A DNA stretch of 33,038 nucleotides from Ruminococcus sp. UBA1394 (GTDB lineage Bacteria > Bacillota > Clostridia > Oscillospirales > Ruminococcaceae). The translations under genes and the position numbers were made by a program. The notes beneath the pieces were generated by a model, which saw only the letters and a list, made by a program, of their open reading frames with translations, ran no database searches and was not told where the DNA came from. Location: contig DBQM01000030.1 in assembly GCA_002305725.1 (NCBI GenBank), positions 1,480 to 34,517 of the forward strand. Direction: 5' to 3'. Shown here piece after piece: positions 23,726 to 30,115 of this stretch. Numbering within the stretch: the stretch's first letter is position 1; every line of letters starts with the position of its first letter.

Positions 23726-23905
23726 TTAAGGCAACACCGCACAATTAGCGGCTGTCGCCTTTGCCGCACATCTGCTTGCAGATTTCTCGTCATATCACAC
23801 AAAAATCTCTTGACATACGCCAGTATGCCTGCGAGCTTTTTATGCAATCTGACAAAAAATCTGACTGCACATCTGCACGACAATAACTATGCTGTATTGC
23901 CTTAA
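23726..23905. mobile_element. Complete 180-bp TTAA-ended MITE-like element
   Basis: It begins TTAAGGCAACACCGCACAAT and ends with a near inverse (TGCTGTATTGCCTTAA); the outer nine bases match perfectly and about 17 of 21 overall. TTAA at both edges could be a target duplication or part of the ends. Inside are short hairpins (ATCTGC/GCAGAT near 23769-23782, CATAC/GTATG near 23814-23827). It has no coding capacity. Other copies are the right half at 1-94 and the tip-only remnant at 16466-16493. It sits between the promoter and the start codon of the GH10 gene. Confidence 0.7.
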
Positions 23906-23930
23906 AAAAACAGAGGAGGATCACGCAATC

Positions 23931-25844
23931 ATGAAGAAAGAAAAAATTTTTGCCGGAATTGTCGGTGCTGTTATGTTATGTTCAGCCGTTCCGGTAATAA
24001 AAATGGCTGCTCCTGCTGACTATTCGTCAGTTTATGCGGCAGAATCCAGCGAGCCACAGACAACAGTTGTTTACTCTGCCGATTTTGAGGACGGTACAAA
24101 CGATTTTACAGGCAGAGATGGTATCGGTACTTTTACTGTTGTCAGCACAGACGCTCACGGCGGTACAAACTGCCTTGAATGCAGTGACAGAACAAAGGGC
24201 TGGCACGGTCCGCAGCTGCTTCTGGACAATATGCTTGAACCCGGTGTTGAATACATCGCAGGTGCATGGGTAAAGGCTGCATGGTATAATGATATCAAGA
24301 TGAGTATGGAGTACACCGATTCTGAGGGTACAAGACATTTCTCAAATCTTAAATCAGCAGTTTCACAGGGCGACTGGGTTGAAATTTCAGAAGTTAAATT
24401 CAGCGTACCTAAAAATGTGACCAACGCATACATTTACTTTGAATGTAATGACGGTGCTAATATTTATGTGGACGATTTCCAGATTACAACTGCTCCTGTC
24501 TATGAAATACAGCAGGATATCCCGTCACTCAAAGACGTTTATTCTCCTTATTTCAAGATAGGCGGCGCTGTAACAACATCAGAGCTTGCACCTAAGTCCG
24601 CACAGGACCTTATCAAAAAGCACTACAACAGCTTAACACCCGGAAACGAGCTGAAACCGGAGTCAATCCTTGACAAGGCTGCCTGCCAGGAACTTGCCGC
24701 ACAGGGTGACGATACAAATCCGCAGGTTGATATTTCAAGTGCAAGAGAGATACTTGACTTCTGCCGTGACAATAATATCTCTGTAAGAGGACACGTTCTG
24801 GTATGGCACAGCCAGACTCCTGACTGGTTCTTCAAGGAAAACTACGATGACGACGCTGACTGGGTATCAGAAGAAGTAATGCTCAAGAGAATGGAAAACT
24901 ATATAAAGAATGTTTTTGAAACACTTGAGGCTGAGTACCCGACAGTTGACTTCTACGCATGGGACGTTGTAAACGAGGCATGGCTTGATGACGGCAACCC
25001 GCGTCAGCCTGGTGAACAGGGTTCAAGCGGTTCAAACAATTCTGCATGGGTAAGGATTTTCGGCGACAACTCATTTATCGAACCGGCTTTTGAATACGCA
25101 AGAAAGTATGCACCGGAGGGCTGCAAGCTTTATTACAATGACTTTAACGAGTATATGCCTTCAAAGACAACTGCTATCGTTGACATGGCTAATGACTTAA
25201 AGGAAAAGGGACTTATCGACGGTATCGGTATGCAGTCACACCTTGACGTTGGTTTCCCGACTGCATCAACTTATGAAAAGGCTCTGAAAGCATTTTCTGA
25301 AACAGGACTGGACGTTCAGATTACAGAGCTTGACATCACAACAAGCGATACATCAGAGGCAGGCTTTGAAACACAGGCACAGCTTTACAGCGATGTAATG
25401 GACGCTTGCGTAAAGTATGCCGACAGCGTTTCAGCAGTAGTATTCTGGGGTACCACAGACGATAAGAGCTGGAGAGCAAGCAGATGTCCGCTTCTCTTTA
25501 ATGAAGACTTCACAGCTAAGCCGGCTTACTATGCAATCATAGACGGACTTGACATTCCTGCAACAGAACCTACTACAGAAGCACCGACTGACGTTCCGAC
25601 AGAGCATGATGAGATTGATTTCATTCCGGGTGATGTGAAGAAGGACGAGGTTCTCAATGTATTTGACGCTGTTGCGCTGAGAGAGATTATTATTTCTCAT
25701 ATTGGTGTAGACTATCTTCCTGCACCTTATGCGTCAGCTGGAGATACGACCGGTGACGGAGCTATTGAAGTAAACGACCTTGTTTTACTTCATGAATATC
25801 TCGTCGGCAAGGACGTTGAACTGACTTATTATAAAGGTGAATAA
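23931..25844 (+). CDS. CBM22-GH10 endo-beta-1,4-xylanase with dockerin
   Basis: A 637-residue secreted xylanase. I start at ATG 23931, preceded by GAGGAGGA; an in-frame ATG at 23889 lies inside the repeat and lacks a ribosome site. A signal peptide (about 1-37) is followed by a CBM22-type xylan-binding module (about 45-188, DFEDGTNDFTGR to IYVDDFQI). The GH10 barrel covers about 198-540: NSLTPGNELKPE (233-244), VRGHVLVWHSQTP (285-297), acid/base Glu349 in WDVVNEAW, YYNDFNEY (401-408), MQSHLDVGFP (434-443), nucleophile Glu466 in QITELDI, and FWGTTDDKSWR. A short Thr/Pro linker leads to a dockerin (about 565-628) with loops DVKKDEVLNVFD and DTTGDGAIEVND. Xylose from its products feeds xylA/xylB. 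Terminator directly after. Confidence 0.97.
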   Translation: MKKEKIFAGIVGAVMLCSAVPVIKMAAPADYSSVYAAESSEPQTTVVYSADFEDGTNDFTGRDGIGTFTVVSTDAHGGTNCLECSDRTKGWHGPQLLLDNMLEPGVEYIAGAWVKAAWYNDIKMSMEYTDSEGTRHFSNLKSAVSQGDWVEISEVKFSVPKNVTNAYIYFECNDGANIYVDDFQITTAPVYEIQQDIPSLKDVYSPYFKIGGAVTTSELAPKSAQDLIKKHYNSLTPGNELKPESILDKAACQELAAQGDDTNPQVDISSAREILDFCRDNNISVRGHVLVWHSQTPDWFFKENYDDDADWVSEEVMLKRMENYIKNVFETLEAEYPTVDFYAWDVVNEAWLDDGNPRQPGEQGSSGSNNSAWVRIFGDNSFIEPAFEYARKYAPEGCKLYYNDFNEYMPSKTTAIVDMANDLKEKGLIDGIGMQSHLDVGFPTASTYEKALKAFSETGLDVQITELDITTSDTSEAGFETQAQLYSDVMDACVKYADSVSAVVFWGTTDDKSWRASRCPLLFNEDFTAKPAYYAIIDGLDIPATEPTTEAPTDVPTEHDEIDFIPGDVKKDEVLNVFDAVALREIIISHIGVDYLPAPYASAGDTTGDGAIEVNDLVLLHEYLVGKDVELTYYKGE

Positions 25845-25849
25845 TTTTT

Positions 25850-25880
25850 AAGGCGGCTTGAATGAGCCGCCTTTATTTTT
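25850..25880 (+). terminator. Terminator after the GH10 gene
   Basis: AAGGCGGCT (25850-25858) pairs with AGCCGCCTT (25865-25873), 6-nt loop, then TATTTTT. Confidence 0.9.
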
Positions 25881-25883
25881 GTT

Positions 25884-25956
25884 CGGGCGAGCAATGCTCG
25901 CCCCTACAGCAGTGTAAAATATGTATTTGTTTGTAGGGGCGACCATTGGTCGCCCG
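25884..25956. repeat. Compound palindromic repeat (two hairpins facing each other)
   Basis: GGGCGAGCA/TGCTCGCCC (25885-25903) and GGGCGACCA/TGGTCGCCC (25937-25955) are each perfect palindromes with one central base. TCGCCCCTAC after the first and GTAGGGGCGA before the second also pair, so the 73-bp unit can fold as a whole. Single copies occur at 13580 and 26643. The remaining bases to 26009 show nothing further. Confidence 0.75.
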
Positions 25957-26009
25957 TTATTTGCATATTCCTGATAAACCAAATTTTATTCTGCTCTACG
26001 GAGCGTTTA

Positions 26010-26038
26010 TTGATTTTTCCGTCCGGACAGTATATACT
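26010..26038 (+). promoter_or_regulatory. Promoter of the XRE-desulfoferrodoxin gene with a palindrome in the spacer
   Basis: TTGATT (26010-26015), 17-bp spacer, TATACT (26033-26038). The spacer holds the perfect palindrome GTCCGGAC (26021-26028), a possible operator for the XRE protein itself. The leader would be only about 12 nt. Confidence 0.6.
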
Positions 26039-26056
26039 TAAACAGGGGTGAGAAAC

Positions 26057-26635
26057 ATGGATTGCAGCAAAACAGGAAAAATAATATTTGAACTGAGAAA
26101 AGAAAAAGGTATGACTCAGAAACAGCTTGCGGACGCTATAAATATAAGTGACAAAACCGTTTCCAAATGGGAGCGCGGACTTGGCTGTCCGGACGTTTCA
26201 CTTCTGGGGGAACTGTCGGAAGTACTTGAAGTGAACGTGGAAAAGCTGCTTGGAGGCTGTCTTGAAAAAAATGAAACGGACGGAGGAAATATGAAAAAAC
26301 TTAAATTTTATGTGTGTCCCGAATGCGGGAACATTATGACATCAACAGGAAAATCAGAAATATCCTGCTGCGGAAGAAAACTGAGTGAGCTTACAGCTGC
26401 AAAGACTGACGAAAACCACAGCGTAAGGATTGAGGGTATGGACGACGAAAGCTATGTTGTATTTGACCATGAAATGACAAAGCAGCATTTTATAAGCTTT
26501 GCTGCTTATTCAACCTGTGACAGACTTACTATGGTAAGGCTTTATCCGGAGCAGAATGCAGAAGTGCGTTTCCCGAGACTCAGAGGCGGAAGACTTTATT
26601 TTTACTGCAATGAGCATGGATTGTTTTATGTTTGA
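26057..26635 (+). CDS. XRE-type regulator fused to a desulfoferrodoxin (superoxide reductase-like) domain
   Basis: A 192-residue fusion. Residues about 8-62 are an XRE helix-turn-helix (ELRKEKGMTQKQLADAINIS, DKTVSKWERGLGCPDVSLL). From residue 79 a desulfoferrodoxin-like domain follows. Its desulforedoxin centre has Cys87, Cys90, Cys104 and Cys105 (VCPECGN and SCCGRKL). The neelaredoxin-type iron site has His121, His138, His144, Cys184 and His187 (ENHSV, FDHEMTKQH, YCNEHGLF), the complete Fe(His)4Cys set. The Lys of the usual E-K-H motif is Asn here (E119-N-H121), so catalysis of superoxide reduction may be weakened while iron or redox sensing is kept. I use ATG 26057 (GGGGTGA upstream) rather than the GTG nine bases earlier, which overlaps the ribosome site. 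Inference: a redox- or oxygen-responsive repressor. Confidence 0.85.
   Translation: MDCSKTGKIIFELRKEKGMTQKQLADAINISDKTVSKWERGLGCPDVSLLGELSEVLEVNVEKLLGGCLEKNETDGGNMKKLKFYVCPECGNIMTSTGKSEISCCGRKLSELTAAKTDENHSVRIEGMDDESYVVFDHEMTKQHFISFAAYSTCDRLTMVRLYPEQNAEVRFPRLRGGRLYFYCNEHGLFYV
26291..26635 (+). other. Possible internal translation start giving a free-standing desulfoferrodoxin
   Basis: Within the fusion gene, CGGAGG at 26281-26286 lies four bases before an in-frame ATG at 26291. The product would be 114 residues, beginning MKKLKFYVCPECGN, exactly where separate desulfoferrodoxins begin. It would contain all nine iron ligands and no DNA-binding part. Ribosome-site strength equals or exceeds that of the full-length start. 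Expression is not shown by sequence alone. Confidence 0.5.
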
Positions 26636-26642
26636 TTTGCAG

Positions 26643-26668
26643 GGGCGACCATTGGTCGCCCGCTTTTT
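26643..26668 (+). terminator. Palindrome of the GGGCGACCA family acting as terminator
   Basis: GGGCGACCA and TGGTCGCCC around one base (26643-26661), then GCTTTTTC. It lies 7 bp after the stop of the XRE fusion gene. Confidence 0.75.
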
Positions 26669-26729
26669 CATTTTAAGAAGAAATATTTTACCTTTCACCG
26701 CTCAGATTTAACCTGTCAGTCAGAATGTA

Positions 26730-26758
26730 TTTACAGAGATACCGGAATATTGTATAAT
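26730..26758 (+). promoter_or_regulatory. Promoter of the LytTR-LiaF-like operon
   Basis: TTTACA (26730-26735), 17-bp spacer, TATAAT (26753-26758). GGAGGTGA follows at 26768. Confidence 0.68.
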
Positions 26759-26780
26759 ACAATCATCGGAGGTGAACAGC

Positions 26781-27233
26781 TTGAAGATAAAAATCGAAAT
26801 TGACGAAACAGCACAGGAGGACGAAATCATTGTAAAATGCCGGGAGCTGAATGACAATGTAAGGCGTATCCAGCAGGCAGTAACAGAACTCTCAGACCGG
26901 AATGAGATAGAGTTTTTCAAGGACGGTACGGAATATTTTCTCCCTGTGGAGTCGGTACTGTTTTTTGAAACTGCCGGAAATCTTATTAACGCACATACGG
27001 CTGATGATGTCTTTCAGGTGAAATTCAAGCTTTATGAGCTTGAAAATATTCTGCCGGGTTATTTTGTCAGAGTTTCAAAATCAACAATACTTAATATACG
27101 TCACATTTATTCGATTGAAAAGAATATCACTTCTTCAAGTCTGGTCAGATTCAGCAAAACTCATAAGCAGGTTTATGTTTCAAGAAATTATTACAGATTT
27201 CTGAAACAGCGTTTAAGTGAAAGGAGAATTTAA
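26781..27233 (+). CDS. LytTR-family DNA-binding regulator
   Basis: A 150-residue protein. I start at TTG 26781 because the strong GGAGGTGA (26768-26775) sits five bases before it; the GTG nine bases upstream overlaps that site. An N-terminal region of about 45 residues (KIKIEIDETAQEDEIIVKC) leads into a LytTR domain (about 50-148): EYFLPVESVLFFETAGN, KLYELENILPGYFVRVSKST, ILNIRHIYSIEK and VYVSRNYYRFLKQRL. There is no receiver domain, so it is not a classical response regulator. Two bases separate it from the LiaF-like membrane protein gene, a common clostridial pairing in which the membrane partner is thought to control the regulator. Confidence 0.88.
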   Translation: MKIKIEIDETAQEDEIIVKCRELNDNVRRIQQAVTELSDRNEIEFFKDGTEYFLPVESVLFFETAGNLINAHTADDVFQVKFKLYELENILPGYFVRVSKSTILNIRHIYSIEKNITSSSLVRFSKTHKQVYVSRNYYRFLKQRLSERRI

Positions 27234-27235
27234 TT

Positions 27236-27931
27236 ATGAAAACTTCTAAAATAGCATGGGGACTTTTCTTTGTCGCAGCGGCGGCTTTGATAATCTTAAA
27301 TCAGACGGGTATCATCGGAGAGGTAAGCATTGTGGGAATAATCATATCGCTTTTGCTTTTACCGGTTATCGTTTCGGGAATAAAAAGCAGGAACTTTTTC
27401 TGCATACTTGTCCCGGCGGCGTTTATTGCAGTACTTTTTGACGAGCCACTCGGCATCGAAAAATTTACTCCATGGCCGCTGCTTGCCTGCGCAGTATTTC
27501 TGAGTATCGGACTTCACATTCTGTTTCCGGCAAAAAACAAGTGGAAAACAGAAAAGTTTGATAACAGTCAGAACTGGCAGACAGAATCCTCAGACGGAGA
27601 ACACGTCTGCTTTCAGAACCGTTTTGCAGGAAGTGTAAAGTATGTCACATCAAAAATGTTCAAGGATATCAATATCAGAAGCTCTTTCGGCGGAATGAAA
27701 GTATATTTTGACAATGCGGAAATGTATGCAAACGAGGCAACTGCTGTTATAGTTTCAGATTTTTCGGGAATCGAACTTTATGTCCCGAAAGAATGGACTG
27801 TTGTCAGCAAATTAAACTTTTCCTTCGGCGGAATTGACGAAAAGGGAGAGAAAAACAGCGTCAAAAACGGCAAGACCCTTTTCCTTGAAGGAAATGTGAA
27901 GTTTGCAGGCATAACTGTGATTTATGTGTGA
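27236..27931 (+). CDS. LiaF-like membrane protein, partner of the LytTR regulator
   Basis: A 231-residue protein with about four transmembrane helices in residues 5-97 (AWGLFFVAAAALIILN, VSIVGIIISLLLLPVIV, FCILVPAAFIAVLF, WPLLACAVFLSIGLHILF). A soluble C-terminal domain follows from about 115, built of short beta strands: FAGSVKYVTSKMFKDINIRSS, FGGMKVYFDNA, VIVSDFSGIELYVPKEW, FSFGGIDEKG and VKFAGITVIYV. This matches the right-handed beta domain of LiaF-like and cell-wall-antibiotic-response proteins. In LiaRS systems LiaF inhibits signalling, but no histidine kinase is present here. AAGGAG lies 12 bases ahead, inside the last codons of the LytTR gene. Confidence 0.82.
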   Translation: MKTSKIAWGLFFVAAAALIILNQTGIIGEVSIVGIIISLLLLPVIVSGIKSRNFFCILVPAAFIAVLFDEPLGIEKFTPWPLLACAVFLSIGLHILFPAKNKWKTEKFDNSQNWQTESSDGEHVCFQNRFAGSVKYVTSKMFKDINIRSSFGGMKVYFDNAEMYANEATAVIVSDFSGIELYVPKEWTVVSKLNFSFGGIDEKGEKNSVKNGKTLFLEGNVKFAGITVIYV

Positions 27932-28008
27932 AATCAGCGCCGGCTTAACTTTCTTAAATAAATTTCCCGAAAAAATTAAAAAAATATATAGCCAAACCGA
28001 AAAAAATG

Positions 28009-28017
28009 TGATATAAT
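28009..28017 (+). promoter_or_regulatory. Extended -10 promoter before the 41-residue gene and ilvE
   Basis: TGATATAAT: an exact extended -10 with TATAAT at 28012-28017. The -35 at the expected place (TAGCCA) is poor. No T-box or leader attenuator was seen between here and ilvE. Confidence 0.6.
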
Positions 28018-28060
28018 ATAAAGAGCAACAGTTATGCAGAAATTTAAGGAGTGCATGAAG

Positions 28061-28186
28061 ATGAAAAAATGCAGTAAAATTGTGCTGGCAGTTTTGGCGT
28101 TTTCTGCGGTTGCAGTCGGTGCGGCGGCAGCGATTGCAGCATACAAAACTAAATTTCATAAAAAATATATTACTGTCTGCGAATGA
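28061..28186 (+). CDS. Small single-span membrane peptide upstream of ilvE
   Basis: A 41-residue peptide: basic MKKCSK start, one hydrophobic helix (IVLAVLAFSAVAVGAAAAIAA, positions 7-27 roughly), basic end with Lys/His/Tyr. AAGGAG lies nine bases before ATG 28061; another in-frame ATG six bases upstream is too close to it. It follows its own promoter immediately and ends 26 bp before the ilvE start, so the two should share one mRNA. No family is recognised. It may be a true small membrane protein or a leader peptide, but it has no run of Ile, Leu or Val codons beyond what a membrane helix needs, so attenuation of ilvE is not supported. Confidence 0.6.
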   Translation: MKKCSKIVLAVLAFSAVAVGAAAAIAAYKTKFHKKYITVCE

Positions 28187-28212
28187 ACAGACATAAAAGG
28201 GAGTCTTATTTA

Positions 28213-29280
28213 ATGAATATCAGAATGGAACTTACCTCCACGCCTAAGGAGAAACCGACTGACGAAACAAAGCTGGGGTTCGGTCATATCTTTACGGACC
28301 ATATGTTTATCATGAACTATGACACAGGCGAGGGCTGGCATGACGCAAGAATCGTTCCTTATCAGAATCTGTCACTTTCACCGGCGGCTATGTGCCTCCA
28401 CTACGGACAGGAAGTCTTTGAGGGACTTAAAGCTTATCGTACTGCCGAGGGAAAAATCCAGCTTTTCCGTCCGGACGAAAATTTCAAAAGACTTAACACA
28501 TCTAACAAGAGAATGGTCATTCCTGAAATTCCTGAAGAGGACGCGCTGCAGGCGCTTACAACTCTCCTGAATGTTGAAAAGGACTGGGTACCTCACACAG
28601 AGGGTGCATCTTTGTACATAAGACCGTTTGTTATTGCAACTGACCCTTATGTCGGAGTTCGTCCGGCAGACCACTATCTGTTTATGATTATCCTTTCACC
28701 GTCCGGTGCTTACTACTCAACAGGCTTAAATCCGGTTAAAATTTATGTTGAAGACAAGTATGTAAGAGCTGTCAGAGGCGGTACAGGTTTTGTAAAGACA
28801 GCCGCTAACTACGCTATTTCTCTTGCCGGTCAGGACGAGGCTCACAAGCAGGACTATGAACAGGTTCTCTGGCTCGACGGTGTTGAGCAGAAATATGTTG
28901 AAGAAGTCGGCTCTATGAATATTTTCTTTGTAATCGACGGAGAGGTTATTACTCCGGAACTGACAGGCTCTGTTCTGCCGGGTATTACAAGAAAATCCGC
29001 TATTGAGATATGCCGCAAAAAAGGCTACAAGGTAACTGAAAGAAGAATTTCTATCCAGGAAATCGCTGACGCCTATGACGCAGGAAAGCTGGACGAGGTA
29101 TTCGGTACAGGTACAGCTGCGGTTATTTCACCGGTCGGTCATCTGAAATGGAACGACAAGATCATGGAAATAAACGACAACAAGATCGGTAAGATTTCAC
29201 AGATGCTTTATGATACAATGACAGGTATTCAGTGGGGCAAGATTCCTGATGAATACGGCTGGGTTGTTGAACTTAAATAA
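28213..29280 (+). CDS. ilvE: Branched-chain amino acid aminotransferase
   Basis: A fold-type IV PLP enzyme, 355 residues, that interconverts Leu, Ile and Val with their 2-oxo acids using glutamate/2-oxoglutarate. The start at 28213 follows AAAGGGAG; the longer reading begins inside the preceding small gene. It is of the longer BCAT type: GFGHIFTDHMF (22-32), HYGQEVFEGLKAYR (63-76), ASLYIRPFV (132-140), the PLP lysine Lys195 in GTGFVKTAANYA, YVEEVGSMNIFFV, TGSVLPGITRKSAIEI and FGTGTAAVISPVG. No other ilv or leu gene is present. A palindrome and then a TPP riboswitch follow. Confidence 0.96.
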   Translation: MNIRMELTSTPKEKPTDETKLGFGHIFTDHMFIMNYDTGEGWHDARIVPYQNLSLSPAAMCLHYGQEVFEGLKAYRTAEGKIQLFRPDENFKRLNTSNKRMVIPEIPEEDALQALTTLLNVEKDWVPHTEGASLYIRPFVIATDPYVGVRPADHYLFMIILSPSGAYYSTGLNPVKIYVEDKYVRAVRGGTGFVKTAANYAISLAGQDEAHKQDYEQVLWLDGVEQKYVEEVGSMNIFFVIDGEVITPELTGSVLPGITRKSAIEICRKKGYKVTERRISIQEIADAYDAGKLDEVFGTGTAAVISPVGHLKWNDKIMEINDNKIGKISQMLYDTMTGIQWGKIPDEYGWVVELK

Positions 29281-29287
29281 GCAAAAA

Positions 29288-29324
29288 TATAGTAAACTGC
29301 AAATTCATTTTGACGTTTACTATA
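29288..29324. repeat. Palindrome after ilvE, related to that after xylA
   Basis: TATAGTAAAC (29288-29297) and GTTTACTATA (29315-29324) form a 10-bp stem around a 17-nt loop, starting 8 bp after the ilvE stop. The outer arms match the palindrome at 9507. The right arm borders the TPP aptamer. Confidence 0.65.
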
Positions 29325-29403
29325 AAATCCGGGGTGCTTGTAAAAACAGGCTGAGATCATACCCGTTAAACCTGAACGGATAATGCCGGCGGAGGGAGTA
29401 TAA
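29325..29403 (+). promoter_or_regulatory. TPP riboswitch (THI element) aptamer of the thi operon
   Basis: The conserved THI-box parts appear in order: GGGGTGC (29331-29337), GGCTGAGA (29349-29356), ATACCC (29359-29364), ACCTGAACGGATAATGCC (29370-29387) and GGCGGAGGGAGTA (29388-29400). Binding of thiamine pyrophosphate is expected to switch off the thi genes. GGAGTA at its end (29395-29400) can pair with TACTCC (29419-29424), the left arm of the downstream terminator. That gives mutually exclusive antiterminator and terminator folds. No strong separate promoter was found between ilvE and the aptamer. Confidence 0.96.
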
Positions 29404-29415
29404 TACAGCATTTCG

Positions 29416-29448
29416 GCGTACTCCTTTTTTATGGAGTACGCTTTTTTT
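29416..29448 (+). terminator. Riboswitch-controlled intrinsic terminator
   Basis: GCGTACTCC (29416-29424) pairs with GGAGTACGC (29433-29441), 8-nt loop, followed by seven T. It lies between the TPP aptamer and the thiE start. Confidence 0.93.
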
Positions 29449-29463
29449 CAGAGGTTAAAAAGA

Positions 29464-30105
29464 GTGAGAGTTTCAAAAAAGCAATTAAAACTTTATGCGG
29501 TTGCAGGCAGCGACACCCTTAAAGAAGGGGTTAAGCTTGCCGACGCAGTCGAACAGGCAATCATGGGCGGCGCAACCATTGTTCAGCTGAGGGAAAAGCA
29601 CCGCAGCGAAGAAGAAATAATCGACATGGCAAAGGAGCTGAAGCCTGTCTGCCATAAATATAATGTTCCACTTATAATCAATGATTCGGTACGCGTCGCC
29701 TATAAGGCAGGCGCTGACGGAGTTCACCTCGGACTGACTGACGGTGACATTATCTACGCAAGGCGTATTCTCGGCGAAAATGCAATTATCGGCGCAACTG
29801 CCCATAATCTTCACGAAGCACAGGCGGCATGGGCGGCTGGTGCGGACTATCTCGGCTGCGGAGCGGTTTTTGGCTCGCCTACCAAGAAAAATACTGTACC
29901 GCTTTCAATTGATGAGCTTAACAGGATATGTACTCAGATATCCCTGCCGGTAGTGGCGATAGGCGGTATCAATGCAGAAAACGCCATGCAGCTCAAAGAA
30001 AGCGGCATTGACGGAATTGCTGTTGTTTCCGCATTGTTTTCGCATGACGATATTCAGCTTGCGGCGGCAGTACTGAGAGATATTGTGGATAAAATGGAAA
30101 GTTAA
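29464..30105 (+). CDS. thiE: Thiamine phosphate synthase
   Basis: It joins HMP pyrophosphate and thiazole phosphate to thiamine phosphate in the cytoplasm. I start at GTG 29464 (GAGG nine bases upstream); an ATG at 29431 lies inside the terminator and cannot be used when the switch is closed. The 213-residue TIM barrel shows KLYAVAG, ATIVQLREKHRSEEE (pyrophosphate-binding QLREK), VPLIINDSVRVA, ADGVHLGLTDGD, IIGATAHNLHEA, DYLGCGAVFGSPTKK, LPVVAIGGINAEN and GIDGIAVVSALF. It is the first gene of thiE-thiD-thiC; the thiD ribosome site overlaps its stop. No thiazole-branch gene (thiG, thiH, thiS) or thiM is in the window. Confidence 0.95.
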   Translation: MRVSKKQLKLYAVAGSDTLKEGVKLADAVEQAIMGGATIVQLREKHRSEEEIIDMAKELKPVCHKYNVPLIINDSVRVAYKAGADGVHLGLTDGDIIYARRILGENAIIGATAHNLHEAQAAWAAGADYLGCGAVFGSPTKKNTVPLSIDELNRICTQISLPVVAIGGINAENAMQLKESGIDGIAVVSALFSHDDIQLAAAVLRDIVDKMES

Positions 30106-30115
30106 GGAGCGGCAG

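Noticed and set aside
23889..23930. In-frame upstream ATG for the GH10 xylanase
   Set aside because: It lies inside the repeat element, lacks a ribosome site and would place 14 odd residues before a normal signal peptide.
28018..28212. T-box or leader attenuator before ilvE
   Set aside because: No T-box sequence, no run of branched-chain codons outside a membrane helix and no terminator hairpin was found.
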